64,000 nucleotides of DNA from Tautonia rosea (GTDB lineage Bacteria; Planctomycetota; Planctomycetia; Isosphaerales; Isosphaeraceae). Made by a program: the position numbers and the translations under genes. The notes beneath the pieces were generated by a model. The model searched no databases and was not told the origin of the DNA. It worked only from the letters and a program-made list of their open reading frames with translations. The stretch covers positions 1 through 64,000 of the forward strand of contig NZ_JABBYO010000009.1 of NCBI RefSeq assembly GCF_012958305.1. The letters are read 5' to 3'. The number at the start of each line of letters is the position of its first letter. Positions within the stretch are counted from its first letter, which is position 1. Shown here piece by piece: positions 1 through 8,829 of this stretch.

Positions 1-534
1 GCACCGCGCACCGACGAGCGCACCGCGCCCGACCGCTCCGCCCCCGCCCCCCCCTCCGCCTCGCTCGGCCAACACCTTCCCCCGTCGCATCGCCCCGACG
101 ATCGTGCGGTCGACCAATGACCCTCAGCCGCTCGTCCCTCCCTCCCGTCCTCACCCCCGCCCGAGCCTTCGGGAACCGTCCACCGTCCGATCGGCCGGCT
201 GTCCTTCGACCCGTTCCCTGCTGAGCCGTTTTCTCGGACCGGGCCGGTCCACCCCTCGCGTGGCTTGCTCTTTGACATCCTGCTCCGCAAGACCAGCACA
301 AGACCCGATTCCTCCGGGTCCTCCTCGCCTCGCCTTGACTAAACTCGCTCGCCCCTCTCTCCTCGTCCCGCTCCCGATTCATGGATCGATTCCGCGTCAA
401 CTCACCCCTCCCTCCCCTGCGGGGCGAGGGAGCCCGATCTCAACCCTCGCCCCCGTCCTCGGGGGAGAGGGTGGCCGAAGGCCGGGTGAGGGGAGACCGA
501 AGGCAAGACCACGACCAGGGACCACAGACCGGAA
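1..534. other. Gene-free region with REP-like GC-rich palindromes
   Basis: No convincing gene lies here; the frames are arginine/proline-rich shadows of GC-rich DNA. Between about 395 and 505 there are nested palindromes: a hairpin around CCCTCGCCCCCG / CGGGGGAGAGGG (about 453-480) and GGCCGAAGGCC shortly after. This resembles dispersed REP-like intergenic elements of high-GC bacteria and sits just beyond the 3' end of the minus-strand gene ending at 535, where it could help terminate or stabilise that transcript. No T-tract follows, so it is not a classical intrinsic terminator. Confidence 0.5.
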
Positions 535-2637
535 TCAATCCACCACCTTTGGCCACGGTCCGTCATGCCCGAGCTCCCTGGCCAGTTCCGAGGCCCACTC
601 GTATGCCGCCGGATCCGTCGCGTCGTCAACCGTCACCGGCCTCGGGTAGAGCAGGCCGAGGGCCTGCGACGGTTCCAGGATCCGATCGAGGTTCAGGAAG
701 ATCGGCCCTTCGCGGTACGACGAGGGCAAGGCTCGGAGGCGGACGTGTGCAACCTCCGGCTCGAAAACCGCTGCCCACAGCGCGATCGGGGCCTCGGACT
801 GTGCGGCGGTCAGGTGGACCGGCACCCCGGCCAGCCCAGGGAGTTCACCGACGGCGGCGATCGCCCGGCAGAGGTCCCAGACGCGCATACCGTCGAGGGA
901 CTGGCCGATCAGGGCGAAGCGACGGCGGAGGTGAGTCTCCTTCACCTCAGGCCAGGCAGTTGTCCCGGTTCCCCTCGGGCAGACGAAGACGATCGGGGCC
1001 GAGGGGTCCTGCTCGCCGGCAATGATCCGGTAATGGAAAAGCCACTCGGCCGGTTCCATCGCCCCTTCGGGCACCTCCTCTCCCTCCGTGACAGGCCCGA
1101 GAGCGGCCACCATCGGCTGGGCCAGTTCCTCGGGGAGCACAACGAGATTGACCCGGCCTGGCTGATCACGGCGGTTCGACTCGCTCAGCATCCAGAGGTC
1201 AAGCCGAACGCCAGGCTGCGAGGTGAAGGCAACCCGATGGATCACCACACCGTCGCGTTCGCTCGCGGACACCAGCTCCTCCTCCAGTGGTGTGACTTCC
1301 TCCTCGGAAGGCCAGCCGCCGAAGACCTCCGATCGGAGTTGGTCAAGCCATGCCGACTTGAGCAATTCCCACTCCTCGGTCGAACCCGGCACCTGGGGAG
1401 CCTCGGCCTTCGGCACGAACGTCTCGTCGATCCGGGCGTTGAGGGCGTCGGCGGGGATCGGCTCATCCACGTCGAGCACCTTCAGCTCCTCGATCGGGAC
1501 CCGCCGATCCGGCTCCTCGATCTCGCTGGGATTGGTCGGCTCTCCCTTGAGCCATGTGTTCATGAAGGCGAACGACGGGTGGCGGATCTCCTCGGTATCC
1601 TGGTGCCCTCCCTCGCCGATCACCAGGCCGAGGCGGTCGGAGGCGCCGTACCACTCAAAAACGGTTTCAAGCGTGTCATAGATGCGGCGGATGCCGGGTA
1701 CGGGGAAGATGGGGTCGGCGTCGGTGTTCTCGACGAGCAACGCCTTGGGGGCGACCAGCGCGGCGAGGGTATCGAAGTCCCAGGCGTCGGTGTTGACCAT
1801 GTACATGCAGTCGCAATGACCCTCGATCACCCCGTTCGGATGGGCGCCGGTCGGCCCTCCTTTGATCAGGTGGTCCTTCAGGTCGGTGATGCCGGCCACG
1901 GGGATCACGGCCGAGAGGCGATCGTCCACCGCCCCCAGGTACCAGGAGATCGCCCCGCCCCCCGATCGGCCGGTCACGCCCAGGCGATCCGGGTCGACCT
2001 CGGGCCGCGACTGGAGGTAATCGAGCCCTCGGATCCCGTTCCAGACCTCAACTCCGGCGGGCGTGTACCCGCGAGATTGCCACCACCACTTCCCCTCGCG
2101 ATAAGTTCCATGATGAAGGCCCGGTATTTCGCCCAGTTGCAGCGTATCGACAAGCAGGCACACATACCCATTCGCGGCGTACCAGGCTGCATGGTGCTGG
2201 TAATGGGCCTTGCAGCCGTAGATCACCCCGTCCCGGACCACGTTCGCATGACCACACACATAAAGGATCGCCGGCAACGGTTGCTCGACCACCTTGGGTC
2301 GATACAGGTTCGCCGTCACATAAAGGCCGGGGGACGACTGGTAGAGAATCCGCTCGACGACGAAATCCGGGCGCTCGACGATCCCGCGGACCTCGACCTT
2401 CAGGTCGGTTCGCTCGGGCATCGGGTCGAGGCCGAGCATCGACAGCAGGCGAGCCTGCAACTGCGGACGGCGGGCCTTCCAGGTCTCGGTGTCGTCGATC
2501 CCGAGCAACGGTTCGGCGGTGATCCGGTCCACCTCGGCCGCGAAGAACTCGGCATGCGGTTGATCTTCAGCCCCAATCGATTGCACCAGCCCGAGCACAC
2601 AAACAACCGAAAAGAGAATCAAATGTGGATTTCTCAT
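535..2637 (-). CDS. Secreted double alpha/beta-hydrolase (acetyl xylan esterase-like)
   Basis: 700 residues with an N-terminal signal peptide (hydrophobic HLILFSVVCVLGLVQSIGA). The first half is a complete alpha/beta-hydrolase of the acetyl xylan esterase / dienelactone hydrolase type: nucleophile elbow GVTGRSGGGAIS near residue 225, an acidic residue in NTDADPIFP and a His in EGGHQDTEE. The second half looks like a degenerate second copy: it has the hydrolase framework but LTAAQSEAPIALW where a GxSxG elbow would be. Likely an exported esterase acting on acylated polysaccharide; the substrate is unknown. The start is preceded by GAGGA at good spacing. It follows the ABC permease gene by 45 bp on the same strand and is probably the last gene of that operon. 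Confidence 0.8.
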   Translation of the reverse strand: MRNPHLILFSVVCVLGLVQSIGAEDQPHAEFFAAEVDRITAEPLLGIDDTETWKARRPQLQARLLSMLGLDPMPERTDLKVEVRGIVERPDFVVERILYQSSPGLYVTANLYRPKVVEQPLPAILYVCGHANVVRDGVIYGCKAHYQHHAAWYAANGYVCLLVDTLQLGEIPGLHHGTYREGKWWWQSRGYTPAGVEVWNGIRGLDYLQSRPEVDPDRLGVTGRSGGGAISWYLGAVDDRLSAVIPVAGITDLKDHLIKGGPTGAHPNGVIEGHCDCMYMVNTDAWDFDTLAALVAPKALLVENTDADPIFPVPGIRRIYDTLETVFEWYGASDRLGLVIGEGGHQDTEEIRHPSFAFMNTWLKGEPTNPSEIEEPDRRVPIEELKVLDVDEPIPADALNARIDETFVPKAEAPQVPGSTEEWELLKSAWLDQLRSEVFGGWPSEEEVTPLEEELVSASERDGVVIHRVAFTSQPGVRLDLWMLSESNRRDQPGRVNLVVLPEELAQPMVAALGPVTEGEEVPEGAMEPAEWLFHYRIIAGEQDPSAPIVFVCPRGTGTTAWPEVKETHLRRRFALIGQSLDGMRVWDLCRAIAAVGELPGLAGVPVHLTAAQSEAPIALWAAVFEPEVAHVRLRALPSSYREGPIFLNLDRILEPSQALGLLYPRPVTVDDATDPAAYEWASELARELGHDGPWPKVVD

Positions 2638-2682
2638 CGTGGTCCTCGGCAGTCATGGGGAGGTGGGTTGCCGCGGACCATC

Positions 2683-3609
2683 TTAGCCGCTGTTGCTCGG
2701 CAGATCTCTCCTCAAGAAGATGATGAACGAGACGATCGCGCCCACGGCGAAGACTCCGCCGAGGGTGGCCAGGTCCATCCATTGCTCGCGAGTCGGGTCG
2801 AGCGTATTGGCGACCGGGGCGTAGAACTCGAAGACCGAGAGGTTTGCCACCCAGTCGTATTCCTCGTACTGCCGGGCGAAGATGATTCCGGCGATTCCGG
2901 TCAGGGTGATGGCCAGACCGATGATGCCGGCCCGAGCCCGCGACAGGCTTCCCGAGGAAACGGTCAGTGTGTAGCCGAAGACCGCCATCCCAAGCGCAAT
3001 GAGCGAGCCGATCATCGGCAGGTACTCGACCGGTGCCGGGGTTCCGTTGAGCCGGAAGATCAGGCGAGACGAGACCAGATGCCCGGCAGTGATCGCCAGG
3101 CCCAGCAGGGCAAAGACGAGGACCGTGGCCAGGATCTGCGCGGTCAGAAATGTCGATCGGCGGATCGGTCGCGAAAGGGTCAGGTCGAGCGTTCCTCGCT
3201 CGACTTCCCCGGCCACGGCGGCCGAGGCCCTCGAGATCGCCCAGCCGAGCAGGGCGAGGAACACCAAAGGGTGGTTGGCGATTGCCACCTGCATGGCCAG
3301 GGTCGGCGTTTCGCTCGGGGCAATCCCAAGCATTTGCTCAGCCGGCACACCGAAGAAGACGTAGATTTGAGGACCCGCTCGGCCCCGGCGTCGCTCGCGA
3401 CGAGGCTCCTCCCGCTCGGTGTCCTCGGTTCCCTCCACGTCGGCGGCCACCGATGTGTCGGCCTCGACCTCCGACGCGCTTGGGAACTGGAACTCTGACA
3501 TCCCCCAGTTCCAGAGCAAGGCCAGCCCGAAGAAGCCGAGCGTCGAGATGAGCAGCGACCCTCGGGTTTCGCCGAGGAGTTTGCGGACGATCGTCAGCAG
3601 GGCCATCAT
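2683..3609 (-). CDS. ABC-2 type transporter permease
   Basis: 308 residues with about six hydrophobic segments, including residues near 20-36 (STLGFFGLALLWNW), the HPLVFLALLGWAIS region, ILATVLVFALLGLAITAG and a C-terminal GGVFAVGAIVSFIIFL. A charged, low-complexity periplasmic loop (EREEPRRERRRGR) follows the first membrane segment. The pattern is that of ABC-2 exporters or NosY/GldF-like permeases. The gene overlaps the ATPase gene upstream by ATGA (start at 3609, ATPase stop at 3606), so the two are translationally coupled and form one exporter. The cargo cannot be read from the sequence. Confidence 0.85.
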   Translation of the reverse strand: MMALLTIVRKLLGETRGSLLISTLGFFGLALLWNWGMSEFQFPSASEVEADTSVAADVEGTEDTEREEPRRERRRGRAGPQIYVFFGVPAEQMLGIAPSETPTLAMQVAIANHPLVFLALLGWAISRASAAVAGEVERGTLDLTLSRPIRRSTFLTAQILATVLVFALLGLAITAGHLVSSRLIFRLNGTPAPVEYLPMIGSLIALGMAVFGYTLTVSSGSLSRARAGIIGLAITLTGIAGIIFARQYEEYDWVANLSVFEFYAPVANTLDPTREQWMDLATLGGVFAVGAIVSFIIFLRRDLPSNSG

Positions 3610-4505
3610 CGGTCCTCGGGATCGGGCTCGGGGTTCGGGCCGTGGTATCGGTCGTACAGGGCGCGGAGGTCCTCAGTGCCGATGGCCAGATCGGCCACCG
3701 GCTGCGACGCCAGCCAGCCGAGCAACGGCCCTGCTGCACCTCGGTGTTCGAGCAAGAGGACCTCCCCGTTGCGATCTCGGACCGAGAGTTCCAGTTCCTC
3801 GGGCAAGGCGGCTGGAGGAGCCCCCTGGAACCGGACGAGTAAGAGGCGAAGGTTTCGTCGGCGTTCGTGCATATCTTCGACATGCATCAGCCGGCCTCGT
3901 CTCATGATCGCCACCCGATCAGCCACCTGCTCGACTTCGGTCAGCACGTGACCGGAGAAGATGACGGTCTGCCCCTGGGTTCGAGCATCGGTCACCAGCC
4001 GAAGCACATCGTTACGGGCGGATGGGTCAAGGGCCGAGGTCGGTTCGTCGAGGATCAGGATGTCGACTGGATCGGCAAACGCTTGCGCAAGTGCGAGCTT
4101 TTGCTTCATTCCGGTGGAGAAGGTGCGGACCTTGCGACGCAGGTCGAGGCCCATCACCCGCTCGGCCAGGGCGACGGCACGGTCCATGCCGGCCCCGCCC
4201 CGGAGGTTGTTCAGGTACTGGAGCAATTGATACCCCCGGACCGAGCCCGGCAGGCGCACTTCTCCGGGGATATAGGAGATCCGTCGGCGGACTTCCAGGC
4301 TGTGCCGCCAGCAGTCGAACCCATCCACACTCGCCGATCCCGACGTAGGCCGCAGCAGGCCGAGCAAGAGGCGAATGGTCGTGGTTTTCCCCGAGCCGTT
4401 GGGCCCAAGTAAACCGTAGACCTCACCCCTTCGGACCTCCATCGACACCTTCGACAGCGCCGGAAAGGCTCCGTAATGCTTCGTCAAACCCTCGGTGAGA
4501 ATCAT
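3606..4505 (-). CDS. ABC transporter ATP-binding protein
   Basis: 299 residues. Walker A GLLGPNGSGKTTT near residue 35, signature region FSTGMKQKLALAQA near 135, Walker B LILDEPTSALDP near 155, and the switch His in FSGHVLTEVEQ. A C-terminal extension of about 80 residues after the NBD is typical of CcmA-type exporter ATPases. It energises the permease encoded immediately downstream in ATGA overlap. It is the first gene of a probable three-gene minus-strand operon (ATPase, permease, secreted esterase). Confidence 0.93.
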   Translation of the reverse strand: MILTEGLTKHYGAFPALSKVSMEVRRGEVYGLLGPNGSGKTTTIRLLLGLLRPTSGSASVDGFDCWRHSLEVRRRISYIPGEVRLPGSVRGYQLLQYLNNLRGGAGMDRAVALAERVMGLDLRRKVRTFSTGMKQKLALAQAFADPVDILILDEPTSALDPSARNDVLRLVTDARTQGQTVIFSGHVLTEVEQVADRVAIMRRGRLMHVEDMHERRRNLRLLLVRFQGAPPAALPEELELSVRDRNGEVLLLEHRGAAGPLLGWLASQPVADLAIGTEDLRALYDRYHGPNPEPDPEDR

Positions 4506-4790
4506 CCCTTGGTTGCACCCTTCGAGGACCGATGCGTCGATCTCCCTTCCGGTTCTACCCCGGCAGGTTTCACCGAAGGGCCACCATCAACCGCCAGACG
4601 AACGCGGGACGGAACTCCCGAGACCGCTCCTCGTCGTCTCCCTTGGGGAACGGTTTGCGACGAGCCTACGGTCGCCGATCTCGATGCAAGTCCGGAGCCG
4701 TCGTTGCGAGGTGACTCAACGGTCGATTGGGTCCCTCTCCCAGGGGTCTGTCGAGCACCGACGTGAGGAGAGGGACATGGCTCAACGAGC

Positions 4791-5189
4791 TTACTTCCCG
4801 CCGTCGAGGCAATCGGCCAGTTCGCGAAGCACGTCGGGAAGCGATCGAGGACGCGAGAAGGCCTGGCCGCGGCCTAGGTAGACCCGGGTCGGCTCACCAG
4901 TTTCCTCCTCCGACTCGACGACCAGGCGGCCGCCGGGCACGAGGGTATCGAGCACGGCGTTGATCAGGGCCAGCTTGGTGCGTTCCCACTCCTCTCCTTC
5001 GATGACCGGAGTTCGCGCGTAAGGCAGCGTCACGCCGGCCAGATACCGGGCGATACTGGGCTGTTCCACGACCGAGGCGGCCACGGCCGCATGTTCCTTC
5101 AGCAGGACCGACCCCAGATAACATTCGCCGGGCGGGCAGGGCGGCTCCATCGTGCAGCGGCCGTCCGGATTGGTCTGGCACTGAGCCAT
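4791..5189 (-). CDS. Small conserved-type hypothetical protein with N-terminal Cys cluster
   Basis: 132 residues from the ATG at 5189, chosen because GAGGAAG lies 6-7 nt upstream; an upstream in-frame start at 5243 lacks such a site. The first 22 residues carry four cysteines (MAQCQ, GRC, PPC, GEC), which might bind a metal. The rest is a soluble alpha/beta-looking domain ending DVLRELADCLDGG. Function not recognised. An inverted repeat GTCCCTCTCC / GGAGAGGGAC (4731-4740 and 4767-4776) lies just past its stop and may form a 3' hairpin, without a T-tract. Confidence 0.6.
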   Translation of the reverse strand: MAQCQTNPDGRCTMEPPCPPGECYLGSVLLKEHAAVAASVVEQPSIARYLAGVTLPYARTPVIEGEEWERTKLALINAVLDTLVPGGRLVVESEEETGEPTRVYLGRGQAFSRPRSLPDVLRELADCLDGGK

Positions 5190-5349
5190 GACGAGCTTCC
5201 TCGCACTTTCGTTGCGTTCAATCGGTATTCGAAGCAGATTCAAGCGTCGGCCGATGCGGCCTCACTCCCGCATTCTCCCGCCTGTGAGACGACTCCGCAA
5301 GCCCACCCTCACCCTGCGAGGCGGCCAGGACGCCCAGAAACGGGGAGGC

Positions 5350-5401
5350 TGGCACAGAAAAGAAAGACCCCCGGCAACCCCGAAGGATCGGCCGAGGGTC
5401 T
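5350..5401 (-). terminator. Rho-independent terminator after the VPVT-repeat gene
   Basis: On the minus strand AGACCC(T)CGGC ... GCCG(G)GGGTCT forms a stem (5365-5370 with 5396-5401, inner GCCG/CGGC), followed by CTTTCTTTTCTG (5364 down to 5350). It lies 60 nt past the stop at 5461 and is a good terminator for that gene. Confidence 0.65.
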
Positions 5402-5460
5402 GGATTGTCTCAATCGGTCAAGGCACGCCCCCCCTGAGGGGGGAGAGGCCCAAACCGGAA

Positions 5461-6102
5461 TCAGCCCTGCGGCGAGGCCGTTTGGGCCGTGGGAGCAACC
5501 TGCGGGGTCGGCGCGGCGTAGGTCACCGGAGCGTAGGTCACAGGCACCATCACGGTCTTGGTCACCGGAACCTGCTTGACAATTTGTCGGGGAACTTTCT
5601 TGGTGATCGTCACGGGAACCTGTTCCGCAACCCGAACCGGCTTCATCCGGGTCTGCATCTCGGTGATCGGAACCTTCCGCTTGACGGTCGTCGTCACCGG
5701 CACCTGCTCGGGAATGCAGCGGGTCACCGGCACCATTTGCACCGAGCAATCCGGGGCGCAGTGCCCGTGCTTGCGGTGTTTGACCTTCGCAGGAACATAT
5801 TCCGTGACCTTGTGTGTTCGGGTCACCATCTTCGTGACAGGAACTTCCTCGATCACGAATCGCTTGACCGGAACTTCAACCGGCACGTGCTCCACGCGAT
5901 ATTTCGTTTGCATGACCGTAACCGGAACACAGTCGAAGACCGTCTCGGTCACGTTGCAGTAGGTTGTCACCGTTTGCGGAACCATTTGCACGCACGGAGC
6001 GGCGGGTTGACCGCAACCATGACAGGCCTGCGCCGTCTGCACCGCTGTCACTCCAAAGACTGCGGCCGAGAGCACGAGGGCTCGACTCAACATCCGATGC
6101 AT
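5461..6102 (-). CDS. VPVT-repeat, Cys-containing envelope protein (YTV-like)
   Basis: 213 residues from the ATG at 6102, preferred because GGAG lies 8 nt upstream and a signal peptide follows (MLSRALVLSAAVFGVTAVQTAQA). The mature part is built almost wholly of short degenerate repeats of VPVT/VPVE type (about 12 copies: EQVPVTTTVKRKVPI, AEQVPVTITKKVPR, KQVPVTKTVMVPVTYAP) with scattered cysteines (CHGCGQ, CVQM, YCNVTETVFDC, CAPDC). Such beta-rich YTV-like repeat proteins are known from planctomycete cell walls, where cysteines are thought to cross-link. The function here is inferred as structural. It has its own promoter (6211-6239) and terminator (5350-5401), so it is probably monocistronic. 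Confidence 0.75.
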   Translation of the reverse strand: MHRMLSRALVLSAAVFGVTAVQTAQACHGCGQPAAPCVQMVPQTVTTYCNVTETVFDCVPVTVMQTKYRVEHVPVEVPVKRFVIEEVPVTKMVTRTHKVTEYVPAKVKHRKHGHCAPDCSVQMVPVTRCIPEQVPVTTTVKRKVPITEMQTRMKPVRVAEQVPVTITKKVPRQIVKQVPVTKTVMVPVTYAPVTYAAPTPQVAPTAQTASPQG

Positions 6103-6483
6103 CGTCTCTGCTCCAAGAAAATGGATGACCTGGCCATCCATGTCGGGGGGAGACCGCTGGCCGCCCATCCGTCCCAGATGTAGCAAATTCTCCAGGCGGT
6201 ACAATTTTACTATTTACGACATTTCTGAGGGAAACGCAAGCAGCTAGACCGTGCGAGGCGATGCGGGGATGCGGCTCATTCGACCGAAATTCCGCGATAG
6301 CAACACCCTAACGACGATCGTGTGCCGATGGTTCGATCGGGCAGATTTTTCCGATCGTTTCGCCAGCCGGTGGGGAGAGGCGATCAGGGCGGATCGGCCC
6401 GTGGCCTCTTGTGTCCGACCTCGCGGCGGGGTATCGATGCGACTCGACGACGTGATCCGGTTTGCTCCGAAGGAGAATCGCCG
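6103..6483. other. Divergent intergenic region, no gene
   Basis: 381 bases between the start of the VPVT-repeat gene (minus) and the start of the second double hydrolase (plus). The stretch 6180-6240 is AT-richer than its surroundings and holds the minus-strand promoter listed separately. No ORF here has protein-like composition. Confidence 0.6.
6211..6239 (-). promoter_or_regulatory. Sigma70-like promoter for the VPVT-repeat gene
   Basis: On the minus strand TTGCGT (6239-6234), a 17-nt spacer and TAAATA (6216-6211), in an AT-rich patch. Expected transcription start near 6204, leaving a leader of about 100 nt. Read by eye. Confidence 0.45.
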
Positions 6484-8829
6484 ATGGTTCGGATCATCCT
6501 TGCGGGCCTGGCCTTGATGGTCTCGGCCCTTCCCGCCTCCGCGCAATCGCTCCCCGGGACGTCTGCCTGGGACGATCGAGGAAGCACGGATGAGGCGGCG
6601 CAGGCCATGGTCGAGGGCTTGCATCGGTTCCTCGATCGGGAAACGGCGGCCAGCATCGCAGGCCGATCGAGGCACTGGAACCGTGATGGCTCAAGCGCGA
6701 AGGCGTATGCCCGGTCGGTCGATCCGAACCGGAAGCGGCTGGAGCGGATCATCGGGGCGGTCGACCCTCGGGTCGAGCCGGTGGCCATGCACCTTGTTGG
6801 TACCACGGAGCACCCGGCCGAGATCGCCCGAGCCGACGGATTTCGCGTGTTCGCCGTTCGATGGGACGTCTTCTCCCAGGTGCAGGCCGAGGGCCTTATG
6901 CTGGAACCCGAGGGGGAGGTCATCGCCAACGTCGTGGTCATGGCCGACTGCGACGTGCTCCCGGAGGCGATCGTTGGACTGACCGACGGCCTGCCGCCTG
7001 AGTCTCAGGTGGCTCGACTGCTGGCCGAGGCGGGATGTCGGGTCGTCGTGCCCGTCTTGCTCGATCGGTCCACCACCTTCTCGGGCAACCCTGACGTGGC
7101 GATGACGAACCTGACGCACCGTGAATGGCTCTGGCGGCAGGGGTTCGAGACGGGCCGTCACCCGATCGGATATGAGGTCAACGCCGTCCGGGCCGCCCTT
7201 GACTGGTTCACCCGAGACGGACAGGCCGAGTTGCCGATTGGTGTGGCCGGGCACGGCGAAGGGGGGCTGATCGCCCTGTACGCAGCCGCCCTCGACGAGC
7301 GGGTCGATGCCGCCTGGGTGGCCGGTTTCTTCGGCAATCGTCAGGAAGTCTGGCGGGAACCGATCGAACGAGACATCTGGGGCTTGCTCAATGAGTTTGG
7401 CGATGCCGAGATCGCCAGCCTGATCGCCCCCCGGGCCTTGCTGATCGAGCCGTGCCTCGGACCTGTGGTTGATGGTCCTCCGCCGGCCGTCAACGGGCGA
7501 GCTGTGGCCGCTTCGGGAGCGCTCAAGGCAATCGACATAGAAGGAACTGTCAACGAATTCGCTCGCCTGATCCGACTGACCGAGGATCTCGATCGCAAAC
7601 GCTTCCGCATCGGCCCAGTCTCGCGAGCGCAATCGCTGAACGCGGGTGATCTCGCGCGTCGGAATTTCCTGGAAATGCTGCTCGGTCGAGACGAACAGGC
7701 CGATGATGAGCAATCGATTCCTGAACCGCGATGGGCCGAGAAGGCCGCCTTGCCTGATCCCGTCGCTCGGATGGGCCGCTGGGTCCGGGCCCTTCAGCGC
7801 CACACGCAGGAGGTGCTTCGGACCTCCGAATATCGTCGAGAGGCGATGTGGTCGAAGGCGGATCGGTCCTCGCCCGACACCTGGCACGCCTCGACCCAAG
7901 TCTTCCGCGAGAGGTTCCGCGAGGAGCTGATTGGTCAGATTCCGAGCGCGACGGAGCCGCTCGAACCTCGATCGATCAAGGTCCTCGATGAGGCAAACTT
8001 TGAAGGGTACGCCGTCGAGATCCCGGTCCTGCCCGACGTGGTCGCCTCGGGCATTCTGCTCTTACCGAAAGACCTGGCCGAAGGGGAGCAACGGCCGGTG
8101 ATCGTTTGCCAGCACGGTCTGGAAGGGACGCCGGACCCGATCGTGATCCCGGGGGTCGAATCGCCGTACAACTCCTACGGAGCGGCGCTGGCCGACCTGG
8201 GTTACATCGTCTATGCACCTCAGAATCCGTACATCGGACAGGATCGGTTTCGGACGCTGCAGCGCAAGTTGCACCCCTTGAAGGCGTCGCTGTTTTCGGT
8301 CATCGTGCGTCAGCACGAGCGGACGATCGAATGGTTGAAGACGTTACCGAGCGTCGATCCCGAGCGGATTGCTTTCTACGGGCTTTCTTACGGCGGCAAG
8401 ACGGCCATGCGGGTGCCGGCCCTGATCGACGGCTATTGCCTGTCGATTTGCTCGGCCGACTTCAATGAGTGGGTCGTCAAATGTACCAATCTCTATCGAA
8501 CGCTGAGCTACCTGTACACGGTAGAGTACGACATGTACGAATGGGACCTTGCGTCCGGATTCAATTATGCAGAGATGGCCGCCCTGATCGCCCCTCGGCC
8601 GTTCATGGTCGAGCGTGGGCACTCTGACGGTGTCGCGCCGGACGAGTGGGTCGCGTATGAATATGCGAAAGTCCGGCGGCTGTATGATACGCTGGGGATC
8701 GGCGATCGCTCGGAGATCACCTTTTTCAATGGCGGGCACCTGATCAAAGGGGAGGCCACATTCGACTTCCTCGCCCGGCACCTTGACTGGCCTCGCGGCC
8801 GACGTTCTTTGGAGTCCTTGCAACCATGA
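6484..8829 (+). CDS. Secreted double alpha/beta-hydrolase (prolyl-oligopeptidase/DLH-like)
   Basis: 781 residues from the ATG at 6484, preceded by AAGGAG 8 nt upstream; a signal peptide follows (IILAGLALMVSALPASAQS). The C-terminal half is an intact alpha/beta-hydrolase: elbow FYGLSYGGKTAM near residue 635, an acidic residue in VERGHSDGVAPDEW and a His in NGGHLIKGEATFDF. The N-terminal half has the same fold layout, but its elbow reads GVAGHGEGGLIALY, with Gly where the nucleophilic Ser would be, so that half is probably non-catalytic. This mirrors the protein at 535-2637, where the N-terminal copy is intact. The stop overlaps the next start (ATGATG at 8826), implying translational coupling with the ceramidase-like gene. 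Confidence 0.8.
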   Translation: MVRIILAGLALMVSALPASAQSLPGTSAWDDRGSTDEAAQAMVEGLHRFLDRETAASIAGRSRHWNRDGSSAKAYARSVDPNRKRLERIIGAVDPRVEPVAMHLVGTTEHPAEIARADGFRVFAVRWDVFSQVQAEGLMLEPEGEVIANVVVMADCDVLPEAIVGLTDGLPPESQVARLLAEAGCRVVVPVLLDRSTTFSGNPDVAMTNLTHREWLWRQGFETGRHPIGYEVNAVRAALDWFTRDGQAELPIGVAGHGEGGLIALYAAALDERVDAAWVAGFFGNRQEVWREPIERDIWGLLNEFGDAEIASLIAPRALLIEPCLGPVVDGPPPAVNGRAVAASGALKAIDIEGTVNEFARLIRLTEDLDRKRFRIGPVSRAQSLNAGDLARRNFLEMLLGRDEQADDEQSIPEPRWAEKAALPDPVARMGRWVRALQRHTQEVLRTSEYRREAMWSKADRSSPDTWHASTQVFRERFREELIGQIPSATEPLEPRSIKVLDEANFEGYAVEIPVLPDVVASGILLLPKDLAEGEQRPVIVCQHGLEGTPDPIVIPGVESPYNSYGAALADLGYIVYAPQNPYIGQDRFRTLQRKLHPLKASLFSVIVRQHERTIEWLKTLPSVDPERIAFYGLSYGGKTAMRVPALIDGYCLSICSADFNEWVVKCTNLYRTLSYLYTVEYDMYEWDLASGFNYAEMAALIAPRPFMVERGHSDGVAPDEWVAYEYAKVRRLYDTLGIGDRSEITFFNGGHLIKGEATFDFLARHLDWPRGRRSLESLQP

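Noticed and set aside
565..3498. 977-codon plus-strand open frame
   Set aside because: Antisense to the esterase and ABC permease, which have signal peptide and family motifs; composition is that of a GC-rich shadow frame.
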